DNA from: Acidobacteriota bacterium
Lineage (GTDB): Bacteria; Acidobacteriota; Terriglobia; Terriglobales; Acidobacteriaceae
Direction: 5' to 3'
DNA length: 64,000 nucleotides
NCBI GenBank assembly: GCA_031296105.1
Contig: JARLGJ010000038.1
Coordinates: 21,989 to 85,988 of the forward strand
The translations under genes and the position numbers were made by a program. Numbering within the stretch: the stretch's first letter is position 1; every line of letters starts with the position of its first letter. Shown piece after piece: positions 1-8,922 of this stretch. Below the pieces are notes generated by a model that saw only the letters and a list, made by a program, of their open reading frames with translations, was not told the origin of the DNA and ran no database searches.

Positions 1-387
1 CTGCTGCCGGCCAACAAGCCGCGCTATGTGATGGGCGTGGGCACACCGGAAGAAATTGTGGAGTACGTGCGCCACGGCGTGGACATGATGGACTGCGTGC
101 TGCCCACGCGCGCCGCCCGCCACGGGTTGCTTTTCACCAGTGAAGGTAAAATTAACATTAAAAATGCGCGCTTTGCCCGCGACGAGTCGCCGCTGGATCC
201 GCGCTGTCCCTGTACGGTATGTGCCCGGTATTCGCGGGCCTATCTTCGCCATCTGTATGCCTCGCAGGAGATTTTGGCGCAGGTTTTGAACACCCAGCAC
301 AATCTTGCCTATTATCTCGGCTTGATGCGGCGCGTCCGGCAAAGTATCATTTCAGGGGAGTTTGCAGATGCCCCTTCCGCAGTTTAG
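1..387 (+). CDS. tgt: Queuine tRNA-ribosyltransferase, C-terminal part (cut by window start)
   Basis: The open frame runs in from base 1 with no start in the window, so only the C-terminal ~128 residues are present. Tgt exchanges guanine-34 for the queuosine precursor in GUN-anticodon tRNAs. The fragment holds the family's [13 protein letters not shown] stretch and then the zinc site: a CPCTVC cluster near base 207 followed by a conserved His within about 25 residues (RHLY or NTQHN). It ends in the usual helical tail. yajC-secD-secF follow on the same strand, the common tgt-yajC-sec order in bacteria. A strong hairpin 10 bases past the stop may partly separate it from yajC. Confidence 0.96.
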   Translation: MLPANKPRYVMGVGTPEEIVEYVRHGVDMMDCVLPTRAARHGLLFTSEGKINIKNARFARDESPLDPRCPCTVCARYSRAYLRHLYASQEILAQVLNTQHNLAYYLGLMRRVRQSIISGEFADAPSAV

Positions 388-395
388 GATGAGGT

Positions 396-437
396 GCCGG
401 CAGAAATAATGGTCATTCGTTCCATTTCTGCCCCGGC
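396..437 (+). terminator. Strong stem-loop after tgt, possible terminator
   Basis: GCCGG plus CAGAAA (396-406) pair with TTTCTG (425-430) and CCGGC (433-437), leaving a 2-base bulge. That is eleven base pairs ten bases after the tgt stop. The downstream bases are only weakly T-rich (TGTTTTG a few bases later), so termination may be partial. The rest of the 247-base gap to yajC shows nothing I can name. Confidence 0.4.
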
Positions 438-634
438 GTGCTGTTTTGAGATCGACTTCTAATTCGTGGTGATCTGAACTCCCCGGACCAAGAAGACGCT
501 TAGGAGCGGTTTTCCGTGTACCTTTTGGTGATACCGAGGTGCGCTGCTCTTCTCTGTGCCGGTGTAAATGGCAATAGTAAATTTCTAGCCGCAAGGCGCC
601 GGTGCGAGCCTGGCGGGCGGCGGGAGCCTTAAGA

Positions 635-973
635 ATGATGGATCGAATCGCGTTCCTCCTGTGGCAGCAACAAGGCGGCGGAGGAAGCTACATGCTGATG
701 ATGGTGGTATTTTTCGCCGTCATGTTCTTTCTCCTGATCATGCCCCAGCAACGGCGGCAGAAGAAGTGGCAGGAGATGCTGGCCGGGTTGAAGGCGGGCG
801 ACCGCGTCACCACCAACGGCGGCATCGTCGGCATCATCGTTTCCATCAAGCAGGGCGAGGGCAGCGATCCGGGGAGCATTATTCTCCGCGTCAATCCCGA
901 CAATCTCAAAATCGAAGTTGCTCGCAACGCTATCGCATCCGTTACCGTGGACGATAGCGCCAAGAAATCTTAG
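635..973 (+). CDS. yajC: Preprotein translocase subunit YajC
   Basis: A 112-residue single-span membrane protein. A hydrophobic segment (about residues 18-38) ends in the family's MPQQRRQKKW-like basic motif. It is followed by a small cytosolic domain with the KAGDRVTTNGGIVG signature. YajC associates with SecDF and SecYEG in the inner membrane. The frame is open back to a GTG at 602, but the ATG at 635 has GGGAG eight bases upstream and removes an odd Arg/Ala leader, so I start there. secD begins 15 bases after the stop, which indicates one operon. Confidence 0.93.
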   Translation: MMDRIAFLLWQQQGGGGSYMLMMVVFFAVMFFLLIMPQQRRQKKWQEMLAGLKAGDRVTTNGGIVGIIVSIKQGEGSDPGSIILRVNPDNLKIEVARNAIASVTVDDSAKKS

Positions 974-988
974 GCGGTCGCGGTTTCC

Positions 989-2629
989 ATGAAGAAAAAC
1001 CTGCTCTGGAAAGTTGTTCTCATTCTCGCCACCCTGATCGTGTTTGTCTGGGGAGTCTTCCTCGGAACCGATCCAGCCAAGAGTATCGAGGCCATTAAGG
1101 CCCACGGACTCCTTGCCGGTATTCAGGAGAACATTCATCTCGGCCTCGACCTCCGCGGAGGCACCCACCTGATTCTTCAGGTGCAGGTGAACGACGCCGT
1201 TAACGCGGAAACCGATCAGACAGTGGAGCGGCTCAAGGACGCGATGAAGAAGAAAAACATCGTGTACGGCGACGTCGCCAAGGTCGATCCCGCCGGTGCT
1301 CCCGGAAAAATTGCCATCCGTGGCGTCGATGCCAATTCGGCCGGCGACCTGCGCACGATCCTGACCGAGCAGTTCGGCGAATACGACTTCACCACCGGCA
1401 GCGACAGTTGGACGGTTTCTCTGAAGTCGCAGGTGGAAGCCACCATCAAGCAGCGCGCCGTCGAGCAGGCCATCGAGACCATCCGCAACCGCATTGACCA
1501 GCTTGGCGTGAGCGAGCCGCAGATTGCCGAACACAGCCTGGGCGCCTACCAGATTCTGGTGCAGTTGCCCGGCGTGGACGATCCGGCTCGCGTGAAGGAA
1601 GTCATGCAGTCCACGGCCATGCTGGAGATTCGACAGGCCTTGGACAATGGCCGCCTCTATAGCAGCGAGCAGGAAGCACTGGCGGCGCACAACGGAATTC
1701 TGCCATCGGACGCGATTGTGATGAAGGGCGTGAATGCCCATCGTAGCTCCGGCGACGCAGGCGGCGACGTGTATTACCTGATCAGCCGCGTGGCGGCCGT
1801 CAGCGGACGCGACCTGCGCTCGGCGGAATCCGGCCACGAAGAAAACGGCCGTCCCGACGTCATGTTTACCCTGACGCGCGACGGCGGCGACCGCTTCTAC
1901 AACTTCACCTCGGCGCACGTGGGCGACTACCTGGCCATCGTGCTGGACGGCAAGGTGCAGGAAGTGGCCACCATCAAGGAGCCGATCCGCGACTCCGGCC
2001 GCATCTCGGGCTCCTATACCGAGCAGCGCACCAAGGACGTGGCCATGGTGCTGCGTTCGGGCGCACTGCCGGCATCCATCAAGTACTTGGAAGAGCGCAC
2101 CGTGGGCCCGTCGCTGGGCGCGGATTCGATCCGCCAGGGCGTGCGCGCCGCAATGGTTGGCATGGCGGCCGTCATGGTCTTCATGCTGATCTACTACCGC
2201 TTCGCCGGCATCAATGCCGACCTGGCGCTGGTGCTGAACCTGGTGATCCTGCTGGGTTTCCTCGGGTTTACCGGGGCAACGCTCACCCTGCCCGGCATCG
2301 CCGGCTTGATCCTCACCGTCGGTATGGGCGTGGACTCCAATGTGCTGATCTTCGAGCGTATTCGCGAAGAGCTGCGCGCTGGCAAAACGCCGCCCTCGGC
2401 CGTGGAGCAGGGCTTTGGCCACGCCTGGGTCACCATTATCGATACGCACGTTACGACGATCGTTTCGGCCGCCATTTTGTTCCTGTTCGGCACCGGCCCG
2501 GTCAAGGGCTTCGCCGTCACGCTGACCTTTGGTCTGCTGGCGAACCTGTTCACCGCGGTCTTCGTTTCGCGCACGATTTTCGACAGCATCCTCAACCGCC
2601 ACAAGCGCGGTGAGGCGCTTTCGATCTAG
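989..2629 (+). CDS. secD: Protein translocase subunit SecD
   Basis: A 546-residue RND-superfamily membrane protein that, with SecF, uses the proton gradient to drive late steps of Sec export. There is one N-terminal span (about 7-25), then LGLDLRGGTHL at 51-61, the hallmark of SecD. A large periplasmic region contains the IRNRIDQLGVSEPQI motif. Five C-terminal spans (from about residue 385) include TVGMGVDSNVLIFERIREE. Length is within the usual range for SecD (about 520-620). It lies in the same operon as yajC and secF. Confidence 0.98.
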   Translation: MKKNLLWKVVLILATLIVFVWGVFLGTDPAKSIEAIKAHGLLAGIQENIHLGLDLRGGTHLILQVQVNDAVNAETDQTVERLKDAMKKKNIVYGDVAKVDPAGAPGKIAIRGVDANSAGDLRTILTEQFGEYDFTTGSDSWTVSLKSQVEATIKQRAVEQAIETIRNRIDQLGVSEPQIAEHSLGAYQILVQLPGVDDPARVKEVMQSTAMLEIRQALDNGRLYSSEQEALAAHNGILPSDAIVMKGVNAHRSSGDAGGDVYYLISRVAAVSGRDLRSAESGHEENGRPDVMFTLTRDGGDRFYNFTSAHVGDYLAIVLDGKVQEVATIKEPIRDSGRISGSYTEQRTKDVAMVLRSGALPASIKYLEERTVGPSLGADSIRQGVRAAMVGMAAVMVFMLIYYRFAGINADLALVLNLVILLGFLGFTGATLTLPGIAGLILTVGMGVDSNVLIFERIREELRAGKTPPSAVEQGFGHAWVTIIDTHVTTIVSAAILFLFGTGPVKGFAVTLTFGLLANLFTAVFVSRTIFDSILNRHKRGEALSI

Positions 2630-2636
2630 GGATTTG

Positions 2637-2661
2637 CGGCGGGCCCGAACCGGGTCCGCCG
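2637..2661 (+). other. Perfect stem-loop in the secD-secF gap
   Basis: An eleven-base-pair arm (2637-2647) pairs with 2651-2661, with one G.T pair and a three-base loop, eight bases after the secD stop. No T-run follows, so it could be an mRNA-stabilising or attenuating hairpin rather than a full terminator. secD and secF products are normally needed together. Confidence 0.45.
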
Positions 2662-2745
2662 CTTTGGGTTCGGCAGCACCGGCTGCAATCGCAGCCCGAA
2701 AGAAATTCAGAGAAGCAGGCGCTTCTCGGGTAGAAGGCTCCTACA

Positions 2746-3918
2746 GTGGAACTGTTTCGTGATACTAAGATCGACTTCCTCAGCAAGAAGTGGTATTTCC
2801 TCGCCTTCTCGCTGATCTTCTCTGTTTCCGGCATCCTCAGCATGGCGTTCTGGCACCACATTCCGCTCGGCATCGATTTCCGCGGCGGCACCGTGGTGGA
2901 CGTCAAGTTCGTCCAGTCGCCGAACGTGGACGCCATTCGTGGCGAGCTGGACCGCGCCGGCCTGAAGGACTTTACGCTGCAGGCCGATACCCGCTCGGGC
3001 AGCAATGAACTGCTCATCAAGCTGGACATTCAGGAAACCAGCGAGCAGGCCCTCGACAAGGGCAAGGAAATCATCGTCAAGGCCCTGCAAGGCGCTGGCG
3101 AGCCGGGTAAGGCTGATCTGAACAACGTGGGTTACAGCACGTTGCAGGACTACCTGGTCAAAGCCGATCCCCTGCACTTGGGCAGCGATGCGCCGGTGCA
3201 GTACGCCAAGATCGCGCACGACATCGTAGATTATCGCGACAAGGTGCGTCAGGGCGTACTGGGGTCGGTCGCGGATATCTCCGCCGTGGCGCCGCCGGCC
3301 GTGGTCAGCGCCATCGGCCAGGACTACTACACCGCGAACTTTGGCGTGCGCAATGTGGACATTGTGGGGCCGCAGGTGGGCGCGCAGTTGCGCCGCCAGG
3401 CTATTCTGGCCACTCTGTACTCGCTGGCCGGAATGCTGGTTTACCTCTGGTTGCGCTTCGAGCTGATCTACGGCGTGGCCGCCGTGGTGGCCTGCTTCCA
3501 CGACACTCTGATCACCGTGGGCGCCTTCTCGCTGCTGAACACGGAAATTTCGCTGACGGTCATCGCAGCCATCCTTACGCTCGTCGGTTACTCGATGAAC
3601 GACACCATTGTCGTCTTCGACCGTATTCGCGAGAACATCAAGCTGCTGCGTAAAGATTCGCTGACCGACATCGTCAACAAGAGCATCAACCAGACGCTGA
3701 GCCGGACCGTGCTGACCTCGGGACTGACGTTCCTGACCGTGCTGGCCTTGTTCGTCTTCGGCGGTGAAGTGCTGCATGGCTTCTCGCTGGCGTTGGTGAT
3801 TGGCATCATCATTGGCACGTATTCTTCGATTTTTGTCGCGGCTCCGATGCTGGTTGCCTACCAGGAATGGCGTGGCAATCAGTCTGCGGCAGTGGCGTCG
3901 CGCAAGTCGAAGGCGTAA
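2746..3918 (+). CDS. secF: Protein translocase subunit SecF
   Basis: A 390-residue partner of SecD. It has an N-terminal span around residues 18-38, then the DFRGGTVVDVKF motif. A periplasmic domain follows, then the C-terminal SecD/SecF transmembrane block with VGYSMNDTIVVFDRIREN and the SRTVLTSGLTFLTVLALFVFGG stretch. A GTG start is chosen because AGAAGG (2732-2737) lies eight bases upstream and the product begins ELFRDTKIDF, as in other SecF proteins. The frame is somewhat longer than E. coli SecF (323) because of extra periplasmic sequence at about residues 95-175. Confidence 0.97.
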   Translation: MELFRDTKIDFLSKKWYFLAFSLIFSVSGILSMAFWHHIPLGIDFRGGTVVDVKFVQSPNVDAIRGELDRAGLKDFTLQADTRSGSNELLIKLDIQETSEQALDKGKEIIVKALQGAGEPGKADLNNVGYSTLQDYLVKADPLHLGSDAPVQYAKIAHDIVDYRDKVRQGVLGSVADISAVAPPAVVSAIGQDYYTANFGVRNVDIVGPQVGAQLRRQAILATLYSLAGMLVYLWLRFELIYGVAAVVACFHDTLITVGAFSLLNTEISLTVIAAILTLVGYSMNDTIVVFDRIRENIKLLRKDSLTDIVNKSINQTLSRTVLTSGLTFLTVLALFVFGGEVLHGFSLALVIGIIIGTYSSIFVAAPMLVAYQEWRGNQSAAVASRKSKA

Positions 3919-4137
3919 GCTGGCGCATAATTCAGGCAGCGGCGGGTTTTCTGGGCGGCCCGCCGTTCGCGTATCGTTCCATTTTGGTATTTCGTTGTAT
4001 AGCCGTTTTCTCCCGTTTTTTATGGGTTTCTTCCGGCCTTTATACTGTTCCGTGATTTTTGTGTTTTGTAACCACTTTTCGGGAGCAAAAGCATCGCCCC
4101 CGGTGTCTAAGAAAGTAGTAAGACGGAGAACTGGCTT

Positions 4138-4893
4138 ATGTTTGAAGACAGCCTTCTGGAATCGGGCGGCAGGAACTCAAAGCTGAAGCGGCGCGGCCCC
4201 TGGGCGACGTTGCTGTCCTTCGTGCTGCAGATTCTGCTAATCGGTGTCCTCGTGCTGATTCCGCTCATCTACACCGATGCGCTCCCCAAGCAGCAGTTGA
4301 TGGGGTATCTTGTAGCTCCCCCGCCTCCGCCGCCTCCGCCCCCGCCGCCGGCCGCTGCACCGGTCGTTAAGGTGGCCAAGGTGGTTTCGGAGATTGATAA
4401 CAACCAGTTAAAGGCCCCGACCGCCATTCCGAAAAAGATTCAGATGGTAAAGGAAGATGAAGCGCCCCCCAGCAATGGCGGCGTTCCGGGCGGTGTTGTG
4501 GGTGGAATTCCGGGAGGCAGCTCGGGTGGTGTTGTGGGTGGCGTGCTGGGTGGCATCATCAGCTCGGCTCCCTCGGCAGCTCCCAAGATTGCCACTCCGA
4601 AGCGCATTGCGGTTTCGCAGGGCGTGACCCAGGGTCTGCTGATCCGCAAAGTCAGCCCGACCTATCCGCCGTTGGCGCGGCAGGCGCGCGTGCAGGGTAC
4701 GGTAATGCTGCAAGCCGTGATCGGCAAGGACGGATCGATTCTGAACCTCCATGCCGTCAGTGGTCCGCCGCTGTTGATTCCCTCCGCGCTGGATGCCGTG
4801 CGCCAGTGGAAGTACAGGCCGTACTTCCTGAATGGTGAACCGGTGGAGGTTGACACGCAGGTGCAGGTCAACTTCAGTCTGGGTGGCGGTTAA
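4138..4893 (+). CDS. TonB family energy transducer
   Basis: A 251-residue protein built like TonB. A cytosolic N-terminus and one span (about 22-43) are followed by a run of eleven prolines (about 62-72), a Gly/Val-rich repeat tract (about 113-140) and a C-terminal TonB domain (about 170-250). That domain contains VSPTYPPLARQARVQGTV and the VRQWKYRPY motif. It should carry proton-motive energy from ExbB/ExbD to outer-membrane receptors. The exbB/exbD genes follow directly. No TonB-dependent receptor lies in the window. The 219-base gap upstream is unusually T-rich and may hold its promoter (TATACT at 4041-4046), but no clear -35 element is visible. Confidence 0.92.
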   Translation: MFEDSLLESGGRNSKLKRRGPWATLLSFVLQILLIGVLVLIPLIYTDALPKQQLMGYLVAPPPPPPPPPPPAAAPVVKVAKVVSEIDNNQLKAPTAIPKKIQMVKEDEAPPSNGGVPGGVVGGIPGGSSGGVVGGVLGGIISSAPSAAPKIATPKRIAVSQGVTQGLLIRKVSPTYPPLARQARVQGTVMLQAVIGKDGSILNLHAVSGPPLLIPSALDAVRQWKYRPYFLNGEPVEVDTQVQVNFSLGGG

Positions 4894-4924
4894 CCCAGCG
4901 CTAGTAAGCTTTCGCGCCTCGTGG

Positions 4925-4942
4925 AATCCGGCTCGCCGGATT
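4925..4942 (+). other. Stem-loop after tonB-like gene
   Basis: AATCCGG (4925-4931) and CCGGATT (4936-4942) form a compact hairpin about 30 bases after the stop of the TonB gene. It lacks a T-run, so it is at most a weak terminator or processing site ahead of the exbB-like gene. Confidence 0.3.
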
Positions 4943-5060
4943 TCGTGTGGCCCGGCCCTGTGGTTTCCGCCCGGGGAACGAAATTGACACGTGCCAGCCC
5001 CCGGCTGCGCCCTAACAAGAATCAGAAGTCTGAAAGAGTTCTGAGGAGGAAAATCAACTC

Positions 5061-5813
5061 ATGGTTCTCGCAAACATCGCAACCCTGGTTCTGTGCAACC
5101 TGCAGCATGCCGCCGTACTGCTCCTTCAGGAGCCCGAGGGTGGCATCGGCTGGGATCCGATCTCCCTGTGGAAGCAGATGGGCATCCTGGCCAAGATCGT
5201 GGTCGTCATCCTCTTCCTCATGTCCGGCTGGTCGATTGGCATCATGATCGATCGCGCGTTGGCCTTCTCAGCCGCCCGCAGCCAGTCGCGTGCCTTCGCC
5301 CCGGCCGTTGCCGGCGCGCTGAAGAACGGCAACATTGATGAAGCCATCAAGGTCGCCGACCGCAACAAGAAGAGCCATCTGGCGAAGGTCGTTGTCGCCG
5401 GTCTGCAGGAATTCAAGACCCAGGCCTCGGAAGTTCCGGGCGAAGAGCTGGAAGCCAGCCGTCGCGCCCTGGAGCGGGCCGAAGCCATTGTGCACGCCGA
5501 GTTGAAGCGCGGCCTGTCGGGTCTGGCCACCATCGGTTCCACTGCCCCGTTCGTCGGTCTGTTTGGTACCGTCGTCGGCATTCTGAACGCCTTCAAGGGC
5601 ATCTCTAGCGCCAAGGCCACCGGTCTGGCCGCCGTCGCCGGCGGTATTTCGGAAGCCCTGGTTACCACGGCTATCGGCCTGTTCGTCGCCATCCCGGCTG
5701 TCTGGATGTTCAACTATTTCACCGGCCGCGTGGAAGCGTTTGACGTGGAAATGGACAACAGCTCCAGCGAACTGATCGACTATTTCCTGAAGCGTCGCAG
5801 CGCAAAGAAGTAA
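5061..5813 (+). CDS. MotA/TolQ/ExbB family proton channel protein
   Basis: A 250-residue inner-membrane protein with three spans, at about 45-65, 165-190 and 205-225. The second and third hydrophobic regions carry the ExbB/TolQ signature LATIGSTAPFVGLFGTVVGI and AGGISEALVTTAIGLFVAIPAV. With the two ExbD-like products just downstream it should form the proton-driven stator that energises the TonB protein encoded upstream. A TolQ/TolR role is possible, but no tolB or pal is adjacent, so an Exb role fits better. GAGGAGG lies just ahead of the ATG. Confidence 0.93.
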   Translation: MVLANIATLVLCNLQHAAVLLLQEPEGGIGWDPISLWKQMGILAKIVVVILFLMSGWSIGIMIDRALAFSAARSQSRAFAPAVAGALKNGNIDEAIKVADRNKKSHLAKVVVAGLQEFKTQASEVPGEELEASRRALERAEAIVHAELKRGLSGLATIGSTAPFVGLFGTVVGILNAFKGISSAKATGLAAVAGGISEALVTTAIGLFVAIPAVWMFNYFTGRVEAFDVEMDNSSSELIDYFLKRRSAKK

Positions 5814-5843
5814 GTCAACGTCAGGCATTGGAGAGGCCTAGCT

Positions 5844-6284
5844 ATGGGAAAAGCTGAAAAGAGAATGGCAGCCGTCAACTCGGACATCAACGTGACGCCG
5901 ATGGTTGACGTTATGCTTGTGCTGCTCATCATCTTCATGGTGATCACGCCGATGCTGCAGAAGGGCGTCAGCGTGAACCTGGCGAAGACTGATAACCCGG
6001 TCAAGATGCCTGAGGCGGACAAGGAAGACTCGCTCATCGTGGCGGTCATGCGCGACGGAAAAGTGTACTTCAATTCCAACGCCGTGGACGCCGCTTCCCT
6101 GACCGACAAGGTAAAAGACAGTTTGGCGAACAAAACTGACAAGCGAATCTTTGTGAAAGCCGATGCCGGCGCCAAGTATGGCACCGTGGTGGACGTGGTG
6201 GACGATGTGCGTGCCGCCGGCGTTGACCAGCTCGGCCTGCTGACCGATCAGCGCAAAGCCGGTTCGCTCGAACAGTCGAAGTAG
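5844..6284 (+). CDS. ExbD/TolR family biopolymer transport protein (copy 1)
   Basis: A 146-residue protein with a short cytosolic N-terminus and one span containing the NVTPMVDVMLVLLIIFMV motif. The Asp of that motif is the proton-carrying residue of the family. A periplasmic ExbD domain follows. It starts 30 bases after the exbB-like gene, with GGAGAGG upstream, and ends 10 bases before a second exbD-like gene. The two products are clearly different in their periplasmic parts, so a hetero-oligomeric or alternative stator is likely. Confidence 0.92.
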   Translation: MGKAEKRMAAVNSDINVTPMVDVMLVLLIIFMVITPMLQKGVSVNLAKTDNPVKMPEADKEDSLIVAVMRDGKVYFNSNAVDAASLTDKVKDSLANKTDKRIFVKADAGAKYGTVVDVVDDVRAAGVDQLGLLTDQRKAGSLEQSK

Positions 6285-6294
6285 GAGAACCACT

Positions 6295-6723
6295 ATGTCA
6301 ATGGCAGTTGGTGGTGGACAAGGCGGACCGCAGGCGAACATCAACGTTACGCCCCTCATCGACGTGCTGCTGGTGCTGCTGATCATTTTCATGGTCATCA
6401 CGCCGCTCACGCCCAAGGGACTTGACGCTCTTGTGCCGCAGCCGCCCAAGAACCCGCAGCAGCAGACCCCGAACAACGATCGCACGATCGTGGTACAGGT
6501 TCTGAAGGGCGGGTCCATCAAAATCAACCAGGACGATGTGACGTTGGACAAGCTTCAGGGCCGGCTGGAAGACATCTTCAAGCTGCGCGCCGAGAAGGTT
6601 GCCTTCGTGAAAGGTGACGAAGATCTCACCTTTAGCGATGTCGCCCAGGTAATCGACAAGGTCCACGCTTCGGGCGTGGACAAAGTGGGCTTGATTACGG
6701 CCAAGATCGAAGCTGGCCAGTAA
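6295..6723 (+). CDS. ExbD/TolR family biopolymer transport protein (copy 2)
   Basis: A 142-residue paralogue of the preceding gene with the same NVTPLIDVLLVLLIIFMVITP transmembrane motif, including the membrane Asp. It differs in a Pro/Gln-rich linker just after the span (about 44-60). AGGAGA precedes the ATG. Tandem exbD genes behind one exbB are common in Acidobacteriota and Myxococcota Exb/Tol loci. Which receptor or envelope process they energise cannot be read from the window. Confidence 0.92.
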   Translation: MSMAVGGGQGGPQANINVTPLIDVLLVLLIIFMVITPLTPKGLDALVPQPPKNPQQQTPNNDRTIVVQVLKGGSIKINQDDVTLDKLQGRLEDIFKLRAEKVAFVKGDEDLTFSDVAQVIDKVHASGVDKVGLITAKIEAGQ

Positions 6724-6748
6724 TCGGCACGCGGGAACCGGGTGTATC

Positions 6749-6775
6749 GGGGGCGCCGCACCGAGCGGCGCTCCC
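6749..6775 (+). other. GC-rich stem-loop between exbD copy 2 and the TPR gene
   Basis: An eleven-base-pair stem (6749-6759 with 6765-6775, one G.T pair) and loop ACCGA lie 25 bases after the second exbD stop. No T-run follows. It may mark the end of the tonB-exb operon or modulate readthrough into the TPR lipoprotein gene. Confidence 0.4.
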
Positions 6776-6856
6776 GCCTCCTCAACAAACACGATTCACC
6801 CGGCACGCGCATTTAGCTCCAGCCCGGCCAAGATTGGCAACGGAAGGTGACAACAA

Positions 6857-7675
6857 ATGAACAGAATCGTACGTGTGCTGGCCGGTATCATCCTCGCTGC
6901 CGCCGTACTGGCTACCACCGGCTGCACCAAGCTCCAGGCGCGCGACCAGCTTAACAAGGGTGTCCAGTCCTACAAGAACGCCCGCTACGAAGAGGCCATC
7001 GAGCACTTCAAGAACGCCTGCAACCTCGATCCGACTCTTATCAATGCCCGCATCTATCTCGCTACGGCTTATGCCCAGCAGTATGTTCCCGGCGCCGAAA
7101 CACCGGACAACAAGCGCTACGCAGGTCAGGCGATCGATGAGTACAAGAAGGTGCTCGCCGCCGATCCGGCGAACATCAACTCGATCAAAGGCATTGCTTA
7201 CCTCTTCTTGCAGGAAAAGCAGTTCGATCAGGCCAAGGATTATTACGTAAAGGCCACCCAGATCGATCCTAACGATCCCGAGTCCTATTACTCAGTTGCC
7301 TTTATCGACTGGACCGAAGCCTATAAGTACCGTCAGGATGAGCGCAACAAGCTGGGCATGAAGGCCACCGACATGCTCAAGGACAAGAAGGTCTGCGACG
7401 ACGTTAAGACTCACAATTCCGCTCACGTGGAAGAGGGTATCAACCTGCTGAGCAAGGCCCTGCAGCTTCGTCCGGATTATGACGACGCCATGGCCTACCT
7501 TAACCTGATGTACCGCGAACGCGCCGACTACGAATGCGACAGCCTCGACGCCCGCAACGCCGACATCAAGACGGCCGATGGCTGGGTGGATAAGAACCTG
7601 GCAACCAAGAAGGAAAAGGCTAACAAGCAGGGTCCGGGCGGCATCGTCCTCGACCAGAAAGATCAGGGCAAGTAG
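6857..7675 (+). CDS. TPR-repeat lipoprotein
   Basis: A 272-residue predicted lipoprotein with a basic start, a hydrophobic run and a lipobox-like TTGC with Cys23. The mature part contains at least three tetratricopeptide repeats, for example YKNARYEEAIEHFKNACNLDP and KQFDQAKDYYVKATQIDPND. A Lys/Gln-rich tail follows. TPR lipoproteins act as scaffolds for envelope complexes. Its place after the Exb genes, before a strong terminator, suggests it serves the same machinery, but this is inference from position. Confidence 0.85.
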   Translation: MNRIVRVLAGIILAAAVLATTGCTKLQARDQLNKGVQSYKNARYEEAIEHFKNACNLDPTLINARIYLATAYAQQYVPGAETPDNKRYAGQAIDEYKKVLAADPANINSIKGIAYLFLQEKQFDQAKDYYVKATQIDPNDPESYYSVAFIDWTEAYKYRQDERNKLGMKATDMLKDKKVCDDVKTHNSAHVEEGINLLSKALQLRPDYDDAMAYLNLMYRERADYECDSLDARNADIKTADGWVDKNLATKKEKANKQGPGGIVLDQKDQGK

Positions 7676-7699
7676 TTCTTTCCCGCGATCTGTTTCCCG

Positions 7700-7730
7700 C
7701 GGCCTCTCCCTAACGGAGAGGCCGTTTTCT
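7700..7730 (+). terminator. Intrinsic terminator after the TPR lipoprotein gene
   Basis: A perfect 10-base-pair stem (7700-7709 with 7715-7724) and loop CTAAC are followed by TTTTCTGTTT. It closes the tonB-exb-TPR unit. Confidence 0.93.
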
Positions 7731-7949
7731 GTTTGCCGAAGAAATGGCGCACATGAGAACCATTCAGCCCCCCTGCTACAAGGCGGAAATACCCAAGGGT
7801 ACACACGCTCCGGGTAACAAACGTAACGTAATGCGGAATAAGTTTCGACTTGTGTCGCAAAACCTGGGCTATGCTACGGCCAGCCTTGAAAGAGACTTCA
7901 GCTTTCCGGCGAGCAGCACTCCAATCCAAAACGTAAAAGGACTTACTCC

Positions 7950-8774
7950 ATGAGTACAGGAAATATCCGTGCAGTAATATTCGCAATCGCACTCGTGGCA
8001 CTCTCTGCGCTGCCGGTGTTTGCCGCCGATCCGAGCACGCAGAAGTTGACGCCAAGCAGCCAGAAGCTGGGTGTCAATCAGGACGTGAAGCCCTTTTCAA
8101 GCGTTGCAGTCGGAGTGATTGTTGGCACGCTCGGACCCGGAGTCGAAGTGGCAACGCCGCTCTCCCGCCGCCTGAATTTGCGCGGAGACGCAGGGTTCTT
8201 CAATTACAACACCAGTGTTTCCGACAGCGGCATCAACTACAACGGCGGACTGAAGCTGCGCAACGGCCGCATCTCGCTCGATTACTTCCCTTGGGCCAAG
8301 GGATTCCATATCAGCCCTGGAGTCTTGATCTACAACCAACTCGATATCAATGCCACGGCTATATTCAGCTCCACCAGCAGCTTCACCCTCAATGACGTGG
8401 ATTACTACAGCAGCGTGGACAAGCCGCTGACTGGCGCGGCAACCGTGGAATTCGGCCACAAGGTAGCGCCCGCCCTCACCGTCGGTTGGGGCAACGCAAT
8501 ACCGCGTACGGGCCGTCACCTGTCGTTTGGCGCGGAAATCGGCGTTGCCTACACGGGGACGCCCAACTTCAATCTCAATGTGACTGGATATGCTTGCAAC
8601 CAGGCTGGCCAGGCTTCCAGCAGCGCCTATTGCTACAACGTGGCAGACACAACCAATGCGAATGCCACGGACTTCAATACCAACCTCAACGCACAGAAGA
8701 AAAAGATCACGGACGATCTCAACTACGTGAAGGCCTACCCGATCCTGAACCTCGCTGTCACGTATCGTTTCTAG
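7950..8774 (+). CDS. Predicted outer-membrane beta-barrel protein, unknown function
   Basis: A 274-residue protein with a Sec signal peptide (hydrophobic run about 9-24, cleavage near VFAAD). The mature part alternates polar and hydrophobic residues and is rich in Gly, Asn, Tyr and Thr. It ends in AVTYRF, a terminal Phe typical of Bam-inserted barrels. I recognise no specific family. Two Cys residues sit close together in the C-terminal third. It is flanked by terminators on both sides, so it is a single-gene transcript. The 220 bases upstream presumably hold its promoter, but I could not fix -35/-10 elements. Confidence 0.75.
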   Translation: MSTGNIRAVIFAIALVALSALPVFAADPSTQKLTPSSQKLGVNQDVKPFSSVAVGVIVGTLGPGVEVATPLSRRLNLRGDAGFFNYNTSVSDSGINYNGGLKLRNGRISLDYFPWAKGFHISPGVLIYNQLDINATAIFSSTSSFTLNDVDYYSSVDKPLTGAATVEFGHKVAPALTVGWGNAIPRTGRHLSFGAEIGVAYTGTPNFNLNVTGYACNQAGQASSSAYCYNVADTTNANATDFNTNLNAQKKKITDDLNYVKAYPILNLAVTYRF

Positions 8775-8791
8775 CCACCCACTCTCCCTTG

Positions 8792-8822
8792 GCCCCGCGG
8801 CCGCGCCGCGGGGCATTTTCTT
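8792..8822 (+). terminator. Intrinsic terminator after the barrel gene
   Basis: A nine-base-pair GC-only stem (8792-8800 with 8806-8814) and loop CCGCG are followed by ATTTTCTTT. Confidence 0.9.
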
Positions 8823-8922
8823 TCCCCGCCTCTGCTGCATCTATTTGTTTCGCTTCCCGGCGGACTTTGATACTATTCCGCAATTCGACAAAATCTGTCT
8901 TTGCAAGAGGGTGGTACCTTAC

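Noticed and set aside
629..2602. A 657-codon open frame on the minus strand
   Set aside because: It is wholly antisense to secD and yajC, whose families are certain. Long antisense frames are expected in high-GC DNA; its sequence is rich in His, Gln, Gly and Ala with no domain.
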